NCBI GenBank assembly: GCA_005879045.1
Contig: VBLV01000157.1
Location: 1-12,465, forward strand
Direction: 5' to 3'
Source: Methanobacteriota archaeon
GTDB taxonomy: Archaea; Thermoplasmatota; Thermoplasmata; RBG-16-68-12
DNA: 12,465 nt
Positions 1 through 6,977 of this stretch are shown here, one piece after another. Each line of letters opens with the position of its first letter. Position 1 is the stretch's first letter. Under the pieces are notes generated by a model. It did not search any database. It saw only the letters and a list, made by a program, of their open reading frames with translations, and was not told the DNA's origin. The translations under genes and the position numbers were made by a program.

Positions 1-1847
1 GACGATGTGCTCAATCGACCACGGGTTGTAGATACCGCCGCCGTTCGGGTAGTTTGCCCAGCCCGTCCAGGCGTCGTTCCGATACGCGTTCAGGTTCGTT
101 CGGTAGTACAGGACGTTCCACGGAAGCTGGTCGGTCAGGATGCCTTCCGCGTCCTTTAGCTTCTTGACGCGGCTCGCGGTGTCCGTGTCGGTCAACGCGC
201 TGTGGATCAGGTTGTCGACCACCGTGTTGCTGTAGCCGGCGGAGTTAGATCCACCGGTCCCCAGGTTCACGTCCCGTTCCGTGCAGAAGAAGTCGCAGAT
301 GTAGGTCTCCGGGAAGTCGCCTAGGGAGAAGCCGAGGACGTAGATGTCGAACGACACTGGGGCCGAGAACGCCTTCGCCACAATCGTGTCGAAGCTCGTC
401 GGCGCCGCGTCGATGTCCAAGCCCATCGTCTTCAGATTCTTCGAGACCATGATGCCGGCATCCGCGCGGATCGGGTCGTAGTCCTTCGGGGGCGTCAGGA
501 TGGTTGCCTTGACTGGAGAGCAGTCCGGCGCCTCGAGGAATCCGTCCCCGTTGCAGTCGTGGAATCCGGCCGCGACCAGTGCGGCGCGGCCCGCATTGAT
601 GTTGAAGTCAGGCGGATTGGCGGTCGTGTTCACGTATAACGGATTCGAAATCGCGATCGGGACCGTGCCCTTAACGCCGAATCCGCCCATCAGCGTGTTC
701 ACGATGTAGTCTTTGTTGATCGCCTGCGAGAACGCCTTGCGGAGGGTCTGGCTCCACGGAGCCTGTCCCCAAGGACGCTCGCGCAGGTTGAAGGACACGT
801 AGAAGAAGCCAGAGTCGGTGACCTTCTCGATGTTGATCGCCGGGTTCGTCACGACCTGGCTCAGGAAGCCGGGCGTGAGAGGCCAGACCAGGGTATCAAT
901 GTCGCCCCGCTGGAGCGCCAAGCTGATGACGTCCAGGCTGCCGTAGATCACCGCGCGAATATGGCGCAGCGCCTTCGGGTAGAACGGATACGCATCGCTC
1001 CTCCAGGTGTGGAATTGTCCTTTGCCCCAGTAGGTTGGGGAGACGTCCATCGTGGCGTCCGCGTTGTGAGTCCACGAGGTCAGCTTGAAGGGCCCCGAGC
1101 CCGTCGCCGCGTCGATCCCATTATACGTGGTATCGATCGAGTTGTCGAACGTGTCCGTCAGGTGGTTGGCTGGGTTGGACAGGTTCAGCTGGGGCCACGT
1201 GCCCAGGTGGTTCTTCCAGAGGCCCGATGGGATGATCGGAATCTCCATCGTATCGTAGAAGAACAGGGCGTACGTCTTGGCGAGATGGAATTTCACGGTC
1301 GTTGCGTCGATCTTCTCGACGCCGATGTGGGACACGCACTTCGGGCTGCTCCCACAAGTGGTCGCGTTCCAGAGCGGGTACTTCTTCGTGTCGGACCAGA
1401 TCGCGTTGAAGATCCCAAGCTGGTACGTGGACCACGGCAACGTCTGGAATGTGAAGACGACGTCGTCGGCCGTCAGCGCTTGGCCGTTCGTGAACGTCGC
1501 GTTGTTGTGGATATAGACGGTCACACCGAAGCCCGTTGAATCAATGCAATATCCTGGGCCGCTCGGGAGACTGCCGGCGGGACAAGCCGACCAAAATCAG
1601 GATCATGGGAGAACAACCCTTCGAAATTGAACTCCACGTGATACTGTTTCCAGACGCTATTCGTGGCAGTATCGAAATAGTTCGGGTTCACCATGTCGTT
1701 CTGAAGGCCCACCGTCAGGGTATCCTTCGACCCGGCGACAGCCGCGGCCGGGTGGGCCTGCAGCACGAACACAAGACCCGCGGTGATCATCACATAGACG
1801 ACCAATACCGCGTGCACGTGTTTCGAGCGCAGAAGCTTTGGAAGCAA
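1..1847 (-). CDS. Family-5 ABC transporter solute-binding protein (peptide/oligopeptide type), frameshifted, C-terminus cut by window edge
   Basis: Extracytoplasmic binding protein that would deliver peptides or similar solutes to an ABC permease. A TTG start at 1845-1847 follows a GGAGG ribosome site (about 7 nt spacing). The first 90 codons hold a short basic N-terminus, a hydrophobic segment (residues 11-29) ending in an AHPAAAVAG-like cleavage region without a lipobox Cys, then the mature domain (LTVGLQND, EGLFSHDPDFGRLVP). After about 1575-1583 homology continues in a different frame, open from 1596 to position 1: STGFGVTVYIHNNATFTNGQ, ADDVVFTFQ, NPAINIEKV, LRKAFSQAINKDYI, DCNGDG and LLY-type C-terminal motifs typical of SBP_bac_5. 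At least 615 residues are implied, long as in archaeal members. Several Cys pairs (for example TTCGSSPKC) suggest extracellular disulfides. Substrate is unknown; no permease genes are in view. The family call is secure; whether the gene is a pseudogene or carries a sequence error is open. Confidence 0.85.
1575..1583 (-). other. Frameshift site inside the solute-binding protein gene
   Basis: On the minus strand the upstream frame reads ...PDFGRLVP and then drifts into unrelated residues before a TGA at 1521-1523. The downstream frame reads ...PAGSLPSGPGYCIDSTGFGV and continues the family homology to the window edge. Joining them requires restoring one lost base, most simply in the C-rich GTCCCGCC stretch. 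The two frames overlap as open sequence only between 1521 and 1596, which bounds the event. Confidence 0.75.
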
Positions 1848-1892
1848 TGAGACTCCTCCCTCAAACCGATTAGCGGCGGAACAGGGGGGAGC

Positions 1893-1900
1893 GTATAAAT
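1893..1900 (-). promoter_or_regulatory. TATA box of the solute-binding protein gene
   Basis: ATTTATAC on the minus strand lies about 50 nt upstream of the TTG start. Initiation about 25 nt downstream (near 1870) would give a leader of roughly 20 nt that carries the GGAGG ribosome site at about 1854-1860. Confidence 0.6.
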
Positions 1901-2022
1901 ACGTTTGTCCGAACCGCGTTTTAGCGCGAGTTTCGAACCATTTCTTGGTACGGCTCTCGAACCCGCGGGCATCTTCGCGATGAAACGCGATCGACAAAAC
2001 TCTAGAAGACGAATCGAAGGCT

Positions 2023-2805
2023 TCATGCGGACGCGGCGAGGTCGATCGCGCGCAGCCAGCGCAACCGAAGCGCGGCATCAATCCGCAGCGCGTGCCACTC
2101 GTCGAGCGCTTTCCCCTTCCGGACGACTTGGAACGGAAACCCGTACGAGACGTCCATCAGGAACAGCGGCTCCGCGGCAGCGACGCCGAAGTCATGTTGC
2201 TCTCCTTCGAGGGCGGCCTGGACCGCGTCGAGGGCGACATCGTCCCTCGCGAACGCGACCATGGCGGCCACAATCCGACGGACCATGCCTCGACGAAAAC
2301 TGGAGGCGCGAACGTCGACCACGATCACATCCGCATCGCGCGTGACGTCGAGCGAGTTCAAGGCGAACGGACCCGTGGGCGGCTCCGACGTGAACGAGCG
2401 AAAGTCGCGGTCCCCGAGGAAGAGCGCACCGACTTCGCGGAGCGAGTCGACGGACAGGTCGTTGTATAGGTGGTATCGATACCAGCGTTCGATGGCGTGG
2501 CGCGGATGGAACGCCGGAGGCACCTCCGAGTACGCCCAAGCCCAGACCCCTTCGGCATGGTCGTTGAAGACGCCGACCACCGCGTCGCCTTGGAGCGCGG
2601 CATCGAACGCAATCACATTCCCCACCGCGCTCACGCCCCGATCCGTTCGGCTCGCGCTCCGGAAGAAAGACTCCCTCGGATTCTGAAGGATCTTGCCGGC
2701 ACGCAACGCGGCGAGACACTCCCCTTCGACGGTCCGCCGGTCGGGCTGGCGTTGGTGGCCGAAGAACGCGCCTCCATCGTACGCGATCTTGAGGGCGACT
2801 CGCAT
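2023..2805 (-). CDS. truA: tRNA pseudouridine synthase TruA (tRNA pseudouridine(38-40) synthase)
   Basis: Isomerises uridine to pseudouridine in the tRNA anticodon stem-loop (positions 38-40 in bacterial and eukaryotic relatives). The 260-residue product has the TruA layout: N-terminal LKIAYDGGAFFGHQRQP (5-21), catalytic motif SRTDRGVSAVGN with the nucleophile Asp55, the Tyr-bearing RWYRYHLY strand, and the C-terminal FRRGMVRRIVAAM motif matching the bacterial FLHHMVRNIVG element. Length matches the family. The ATG at 2805 is about 26 nt downstream of a GATATATT box and has no well-placed Shine-Dalgarno, so it is probably leaderless. It is divergent from trmJ with 38 bp between starts. The solute-binding protein gene lies 175 bp downstream on the same strand but has its own TATA box, so it is unlikely to be cotranscribed. 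Confidence 0.93.
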   Translation of the reverse strand: MRVALKIAYDGGAFFGHQRQPDRRTVEGECLAALRAGKILQNPRESFFRSASRTDRGVSAVGNVIAFDAALQGDAVVGVFNDHAEGVWAWAYSEVPPAFHPRHAIERWYRYHLYNDLSVDSLREVGALFLGDRDFRSFTSEPPTGPFALNSLDVTRDADVIVVDVRASSFRRGMVRRIVAAMVAFARDDVALDAVQAALEGEQHDFGVAAAEPLFLMDVSYGFPFQVVRKGKALDEWHALRIDAALRLRWLRAIDLAASA

Positions 2806-2843
2806 GCCAAGGAATATCTCCTGTACAATATATCGAGCGCACC
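2806..2843. promoter_or_regulatory. Compact divergent promoter region between truA and trmJ
   Basis: Only 38 bp separate the ATG of truA and the GTG of trmJ. On the minus strand GATATATT (2827-2834) is centred about 26 nt from the truA ATG. On the plus strand an AATATC element (2813-2818) sits about 28 nt before the trmJ GTG. Both spacings suit leaderless archaeal transcripts. The two TBP sites would be so close that factor binding may be mutually exclusive. The spacing is observed; function is inferred. Confidence 0.5.
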
Positions 2844-3557
2844 GTGCCGACGATCCGCGTCGTCCTCGTGGAGCCGAAGAACGAGGGGAATGTCGGGGCC
2901 GTCGCGCGGGCCATGAAGAACTTCGGCGTCGCGGATCTTGTGCTCGTGAAGCCTTGCCGGCTGGGTGCGGAGGCGCGGCAACGGGCGATGCGGGGGATCG
3001 CGATCATGGAGGCCGCTCGAATAGTGGACGACTTGGAGACCGCGTTGAAAGGTGCGGATCTCATCGTCGGAACCTCTGGCATCGATACGAGAAGCGAAAA
3101 GCGGTTCGCTCGCATCTCACTCACCCCGCGTGACTTCGCGGCGCGGGTCGCCAAAATGGATGGCCGGGTCGCGCTCGTTTTCGGCCGGGAAGACTTCGGT
3201 CTCCTCGATGAGGAACTGCGGCGATGCGACTTGCTGACGACCATCCCGGCATCCTCGGACTACCCGATTCTCAACCTCTCGCATGCGGTGACGATCCTGC
3301 TCTACGAACTTCTCGCCGCGAGAGCCATCAAGCACGGGAAGCGCGAAGCGTCCGGCATGGAGAAGGAAAAACTCCACGAGGCCTTCGAGTCATTACTCGC
3401 CGAGACGGATTATCCGGCGCACAAACGAAGTCGCACGCAGGTTATGTTCCGCCGACTCATCGGCCGCGCAGTCCCGAGCAAATGGGAGTTCCATGCGCTC
3501 ATGGGCGTGATCCAGCGGGCGACGAAACGGATTCAGCGCTTGGAACGCAAGGACTAG
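2844..3557 (+). CDS. trmJ: SPOUT-class tRNA 2'-O-methyltransferase, TrmJ type
   Basis: Predicted S-adenosylmethionine-dependent methyltransferase that places a 2'-O-methyl on tRNA nucleotide 32, by analogy with characterised archaeal TrmJ. The 237-residue protein has the three SpoU motifs: motif 1 EPKNEGNVGAVARAMKNFG (10-28, with conserved Asn16 and Arg22), motif 2 VALVFGREDFGL (109-120), and motif 3 with SSDYPILNLSHAVTILLYEL (137-156) forming the trefoil-knot cofactor site. A charged helical C-terminus (about 172-232) resembles the TrmJ tail rather than TrmH or RlmB. The start is GTG, placed directly before PTIRVVLVEP, where the family begins; no Shine-Dalgarno is seen. It is divergent from truA, another anticodon-loop modifier. 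Family assignment is strong; exact target base is inferred. Confidence 0.9.
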   Translation: MPTIRVVLVEPKNEGNVGAVARAMKNFGVADLVLVKPCRLGAEARQRAMRGIAIMEAARIVDDLETALKGADLIVGTSGIDTRSEKRFARISLTPRDFAARVAKMDGRVALVFGREDFGLLDEELRRCDLLTTIPASSDYPILNLSHAVTILLYELLAARAIKHGKREASGMEKEKLHEAFESLLAETDYPAHKRSRTQVMFRRLIGRAVPSKWEFHALMGVIQRATKRIQRLERKD

Positions 3558-3607
3558 CGATCTCTGCATTCCCCATCACATGCGCGGGAACGAACGTGCG
3601 CCCGGAC

Positions 3608-4627
3608 TCATTTCGCGATCCCGATGCCGAGGGACCGGTCCGTCTTCTCCATGCTCTTGCGGCCGTCTTTCTCGAGCTCGAGCATCGCACGAATCGCGTC
3701 GATGTTCTCCGGCACGACATCCGACTCCTGGTGGACCGCCTGGAAGTAGTACAGGCGCTTGCCGTCGACGACGTGCACGCCGTCCCGCCACACGGCGATC
3801 TCGTACAGGTCGGAACGGCTCCGCGACAGGTCGCGGGCCATCTCCATGATCTGGGCCGTGGACTTGACGCCGTCTCCGCCCGAGACGAGCGTGATCCTCG
3901 GGAACCGCTTCCATACATCGAGAATCTGCGTCGCGTCCGCGGACTTTTTCAGGTCCACCGCCAGGGTGTGCAGGTGCATGATCGTCGTCGGCACCTTGAC
4001 CGCGATCGTGTGAATGTCCAGGTCCGGCAGGACGCTCTGCACGTCCGGGCCGTGATGGCTCGGCATTTCGAGCTCCGGCTCGATCGCGTTGATGGGGCCT
4101 TTCTTCGAATCGCCGGGATCCGTCGCGCGGCGCACCATGACGGCGAGCACCTTCTCGACGCCGACGTGAGCGTCGAGCGGGTAGAGCGTGCGTATTAGGC
4201 CCGTCGTGTTGCACGAGGGCACGCGGACGAACGGCGCGCCGAGGCAGTCCGCGTAATTCGCGGCCGCGTTGAAGGACAGGTTCGTCAGCGAGTGCTCCTC
4301 GCCGCCTTGCCAGATCGCCTTCACACCCGCCTTTTCGTAGAGGGGCTTGTACCCGCTGTCCTCCGGCGTGCAATCGACGACGAGATCCACTTCTCGGACG
4401 AGGTCGTCGAGGATCCCCGCGGCTTTGATGCCGGCCTTCTCGAACTTCGCCAGCGCGTCTTTGTTCGCGGCGTACACCGCATATCCTTTCCGCACGGCCA
4501 GCTTCGCCTCGAAATCGGGCTTCGTCTTCGCGACGCCGGCGAGGCGCATGTCGTCCTGTGCGGCGACCGCGTCGGCGACGCGCTTCCCGATCGTCCCGTA
4601 TCCGTTGATCCCGATCTTGGGCGGCAT
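3608..4627 (-). CDS. gap: Type II (archaeal) glyceraldehyde-3-phosphate dehydrogenase, NAD(P)-dependent, phosphorylating
   Basis: Interconverts glyceraldehyde 3-phosphate and 1,3-bisphosphoglycerate in the cytoplasm; in many archaea it works mainly in gluconeogenesis. The 339-residue protein starts PPKIGINGYGTIGKRVADAV with the dinucleotide-binding loop at 7-15, has VVDCTPED (83-90), the catalytic SCNTTGL motif with Cys139 (equivalent to Cys140 of Methanothermus enzymes), and MPSHHGPD with the His pair at 191-192. Length and sequence match the archaeal type II class and not the bacterial one. The ATG at 4627 is preferred over an in-frame GTG 21 nt upstream because homology starts at PPKIGING and the TATA-like CTTTTTAG at 4664-4671 predicts initiation near 4640. 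It converges with trmJ, 50 bp apart, without an obvious T-rich terminator. Confidence 0.95.
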   Translation of the reverse strand: MPPKIGINGYGTIGKRVADAVAAQDDMRLAGVAKTKPDFEAKLAVRKGYAVYAANKDALAKFEKAGIKAAGILDDLVREVDLVVDCTPEDSGYKPLYEKAGVKAIWQGGEEHSLTNLSFNAAANYADCLGAPFVRVPSCNTTGLIRTLYPLDAHVGVEKVLAVMVRRATDPGDSKKGPINAIEPELEMPSHHGPDVQSVLPDLDIHTIAVKVPTTIMHLHTLAVDLKKSADATQILDVWKRFPRITLVSGGDGVKSTAQIMEMARDLSRSRSDLYEIAVWRDGVHVVDGKRLYYFQAVHQESDVVPENIDAIRAMLELEKDGRKSMEKTDRSLGIGIAK

Positions 4628-4663
4628 GGAGGAGAAGCCTCGGTGCACCGAACGGTGGCGCGA

Positions 4664-4671
4664 CTAAAAAG
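4664..4671. promoter_or_regulatory. A/T-rich TATA-like element between gap and the small zinc protein gene
   Basis: CTAAAAAG on plus, CTTTTTAG on minus, is the only A/T-rich block in the 91-bp divergent gap. It lies about 40 nt from the gap ATG and about 48 nt from the zinc-protein ATG, so it could serve gap with a short leader. The zinc-protein gene would have a longer leader or a separate element that I cannot identify. Confidence 0.4.
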
Positions 4672-4718
4672 TTTGCGCGGTCGCAAGCCTATTCCGCCCG
4701 GGCCCGCATACCGAGGTC

Positions 4719-4910
4719 ATGATCTGCTATTATTGCGAAAAGAACGCGCGTGCGATTTGCCGGTTCTGCGGTGCCGGGGTGTGCCCGGACCACACCAGGG
4801 CCAACCGATTCGTCAGCGGGTGGGCCGCGGAGGGCCGCGCCGACAACATCGTCGTCTTCAACGCAATCTGGTGCGGCCGCTGCGCCGTCCAGCCGATGTA
4901 CATGGCCTAG
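4719..4910 (+). CDS. Small Cys/His-rich zinc-binding protein, DUF2180-like
   Basis: A 63-residue protein with a dense metal-ligand pattern: Cys3-x2-Cys6, Cys14-x2-Cys17, Cys22, His25 and a late Cys52-x2-Cys55. That is enough for two zinc sites of a B-box or treble-clef kind. The CxFCGxGVCxxH core resembles small archaeal proteins of the DUF2180 group, though I am not certain of family membership. No signal peptide or membrane segment is present, so it should be cytoplasmic. ATG follows a GAGGT only 1 nt away, too close to be a normal ribosome site. It is divergent from gap and convergent with coaD: the two stop codons overlap within one CTAG palindrome. Role unknown; protein or nucleic-acid contact is a guess from the fold type. 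Confidence 0.75.
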   Translation: MICYYCEKNARAICRFCGAGVCPDHTRANRFVSGWAAEGRADNIVVFNAIWCGRCAVQPMYMA

Positions 4911-5896
4911 CGGTGTGGGGCGCCGCGGGTGTACAGCTCCCGCCGAATCCGTGGGACCATCGCCATCAGCACGGCGGATTCCGTGAGGGCGTCCCGATCG
5001 AGCCGACGCTCCGTCAGGTACCCGATCGCGCCCTCCTTCGAGCCGATGTCGCGGATGCCGGTCAGACGCGCCATCGCCTCCCCGACCGACCTCCCGGCCT
5101 TCACGCTATCGAGCACACGCGGTGGATACGTGAATCCGGGTCCGTGGCCGACCGTGATCTGGCCCGCGCGGTCGACGATCGCCGCGTATTGCACGTCGAA
5201 ATAGTCCGAGATCAGCGGGGACCACACGAGTCCGGCCTCGATCCCGATCCCGAAATCGCCCGTGCCGATCGCGGCCTTCGCTCGGTTCATGGCGCCTTGC
5301 AGGGCCTCGTCACCGAACGGCTGTTCCGGGACCTCGGTCCGGACGCGCACGCCGCGCACCCGGGCCTGGAGGGAGAGGGTCGTCATCACCCGTCGCACCG
5401 CGCGGACCTTGACCGGGTTGTCCGTCCCAACCCCGACGCGCACCGCGGTCAGGCGCCGCCCGTCGCGGTCGATGACCCCGGCCCGGATCCGCCGGGAGGC
5501 AATCGGCAGACCGTCCTGAGCGAGGACCATCGGCACCGCGCGGATTTCGAGGGGGCGCAGACCTTTCGCGGCCCTCGCTTCGTTCAATGCGACTGCCACC
5601 GGGTAACGCTCCGCCGAGACGACGATCACGTCGAGGTCGGGGAGGTCGTCGGCGGGGCCGTACGCATCGTCGATCGGTTCGATTCGCGCGGGACGCCATT
5701 TCCGAGCCGCGAGGAAGCGCTTCAGGTTCCGCTCCCGGACCGCGTACGGATTCACGCGCGTCCGCGACTCGCGGGCGAACCGGTCCGTCGTCAGGCCGAT
5801 CAACACCTGTTCCGGCCGGCCCTCGAACGCGGCGCGCAGCAGCGCCTCGTGGCCTTTGTGCAGGATGTCGAACGTCCCTCCGAGGACGACCCGCAT
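4907..5896 (-). CDS. coaD: Phosphopantetheine adenylyltransferase fused to DUF84/YjjX-type NTP phosphatase domain
   Basis: Two-domain protein of 329 residues. Residues 1 to about 150 are an archaeal/eukaryal-type phosphopantetheine adenylyltransferase, the penultimate CoA step, joining AMP from ATP to 4'-phosphopantetheine. It shows the nucleotidyltransferase motif GTFDILHKGH (7-16) and IASRRIR (132-138, the ISSTxIR equivalent). Residues about 152-318 match the DUF84 inosine/xanthosine triphosphatase family, which removes non-canonical purine NTPs: VGVGTDNPVKVRAV, DFGIGIEAGL, and SKEGAIGYLTERRLDRDALTESA (long motif at 286-308; key residues Gly, Glu, Arg and Asp). The same fusion is known in Thermoplasma relatives. 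The ATG at 5896 is chosen over a GTG 39 nt upstream because a TATA box sits 26 nt before it and homology begins there. The second domain's activity is inferred from family. Confidence 0.9.
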   Translation of the reverse strand: MRVVLGGTFDILHKGHEALLRAAFEGRPEQVLIGLTTDRFARESRTRVNPYAVRERNLKRFLAARKWRPARIEPIDDAYGPADDLPDLDVIVVSAERYPVAVALNEARAAKGLRPLEIRAVPMVLAQDGLPIASRRIRAGVIDRDGRRLTAVRVGVGTDNPVKVRAVRRVMTTLSLQARVRGVRVRTEVPEQPFGDEALQGAMNRAKAAIGTGDFGIGIEAGLVWSPLISDYFDVQYAAIVDRAGQITVGHGPGFTYPPRVLDSVKAGRSVGEAMARLTGIRDIGSKEGAIGYLTERRLDRDALTESAVLMAMVPRIRRELYTRGAPHR

Positions 5897-5918
5897 CGTC
5901 GGCCCATCCGGTCCGCGC

Positions 5919-5926
5919 GATATAAG
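5919..5926 (-). promoter_or_regulatory. TATA box of coaD fusion gene (leaderless)
   Basis: CTTATATC on the minus strand is centred 26 nt upstream of the ATG at 5896, the classic distance for a leaderless archaeal gene. It fits in the 35-bp gap after the homoserine dehydrogenase stop, so coaD can be transcribed separately from the upstream operon. It also excludes the longer GTG start, which would lie upstream of the box. Confidence 0.7.
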
Positions 5927-5931
5927 CGTGC

Positions 5932-6966
5932 TCACGGAGACAGGCGGCCCTCGTGGATCGCGATCAGGTCCGAGTAAACGGCGAACGCGGTCTGGCGCAA
6001 GGCCGGATCGCGCTCAATAATCTGGAATTCTTTCAGCATGTTCGTCCGGACGAGGAGGGAACTCGAGGTGCCGTTCACCGAGAACAGCGGATGGTCCGAA
6101 CCGATCGCCTCGATCGAAACGGACACTTTGACGGTGCGCCCATCCCGCCATCCGCGCGCAATCTGCTTCATGCGCTTTCCCTCCGGCAGGGCGTCCCGAA
6201 CCGCTTCCGCGGCCAGAGTGGAGACTCCCTGTCGAGGGACGCGTTCGGGCCGGACGCGGCCGCCCATCAGGACGTTCGCCAGGAGACACGCTTTGACGGT
6301 CGCGTCCCAGCCGTCGAGGTCCATCGACGGGTCCGTCTCGAGGAACCCGATCCGGCGCGCCGCCTCGACGCCGTCCGCATACGTGTGGCCGGCTTCGATC
6401 TCCGAGAGGACGAGGTTCGTCGTGCTGTTCAGGATGCCCTCGAAGGATTCGACCCGCGCGCCGCGGAGCGCCTCCTGGAACAGGTTGAACACCGGCGCCC
6501 CGTCCATCACGGTCCCTTCGTACCGGAATCCAACGCGATTCCTGCGTGCGAGCTCGCGCAGCAGCCGATAGTGGTAGACGACCGGGCCCTTGTTCGCGGT
6601 GATCACGTGCTTGCCGGTCCGAAGTGCGGCGAGGACATGATCGAAGGCGACCTGGCGGGGAGCGATTCGCAACGGCGTGACCTCGACGACCACGTTCGCT
6701 CGAGCCCGACGAATGTATTCGGGAGCGCGGACCGGAATCCCGCGGCCGCACGATTCCAGGGAGACGCCCGCGTCCGCCAAGCGGAGCGCCTTCCGCACGT
6801 CGATCCCGGCTGGGTTCTCGACGGACCCGTGCCGAGCGGTCAGGATCGCCCCGATTGAGGCATCGAGCCCGAACTCCCTTTTCAACTCGGACCGATGCTC
6901 GAGGAGAAGTCGGGCGAATTCGCGCCCCACATTCCCGAACCCCACGAGGACGATCCGATGCCGCAT
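5932..6966 (-). CDS. hom: Homoserine dehydrogenase (short form, no ACT domain)
   Basis: Reduces aspartate semialdehyde to homoserine with NAD(P)H, the branch point toward threonine and methionine. The 344-residue protein starts MRHRIVLVGFGNVGREF with the Rossmann glycine loop at 9-14 and has VVVEVTP (92-98), ITANKGPVV (122-130), the YEGTVMDGAPVFN loop (149-161), ILNSTTNLVLSEIE (178-191), and the active-site GFLETDPSMDLDGWDATVK with Glu210, Asp221 and Lys225 (equivalents of yeast Asp219 and Lys223). The C-terminal VNGTSSSLLVRT stretch closes the dinucleotide site. No regulatory ACT domain is present, as in other short archaeal forms, so feedback control by threonine is not expected here. It is the last gene of a minus-strand operon, starting 11 nt after the cyclodeaminase-family gene. 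Confidence 0.92.
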   Translation of the reverse strand: MRHRIVLVGFGNVGREFARLLLEHRSELKREFGLDASIGAILTARHGSVENPAGIDVRKALRLADAGVSLESCGRGIPVRAPEYIRRARANVVVEVTPLRIAPRQVAFDHVLAALRTGKHVITANKGPVVYHYRLLRELARRNRVGFRYEGTVMDGAPVFNLFQEALRGARVESFEGILNSTTNLVLSEIEAGHTYADGVEAARRIGFLETDPSMDLDGWDATVKACLLANVLMGGRVRPERVPRQGVSTLAAEAVRDALPEGKRMKQIARGWRDGRTVKVSVSIEAIGSDHPLFSVNGTSSSLLVRTNMLKEFQIIERDPALRQTAFAVYSDLIAIHEGRLSP

Positions 6967-6977
6967 GCGTGCCGCCT

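Noticed and set aside
961..1539. Long plus-strand open frame of 192 codons
   Set aside because: It is antisense to the solute-binding protein coding frame, which has clear family motifs; the plus-strand product is Arg/Val-rich low-complexity shadow.
1910..2020. Possible tRNA, because of TCGAACCC-like sequence near 1957
   Set aside because: No acceptor-stem complement or D-arm could be matched around it; it is simply the gap between truA and the solute-binding protein gene.
2192..3244. 350-codon minus-strand frame across truA and trmJ
   Set aside because: It overlaps both well-supported genes in other frames and has no recognisable motifs; high GC creates such long shadows.
3558..3607. Terminator between convergent trmJ and gap
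   Set aside because: No T-run or stable hairpin is visible in the 50 bp, so none is annotated.
4292..5977. 561-codon plus-strand open frame
   Set aside because: It lies opposite gap and coaD and across the zinc-protein gene; composition is Arg/Pro/Asp-rich shadow and no family is visible.
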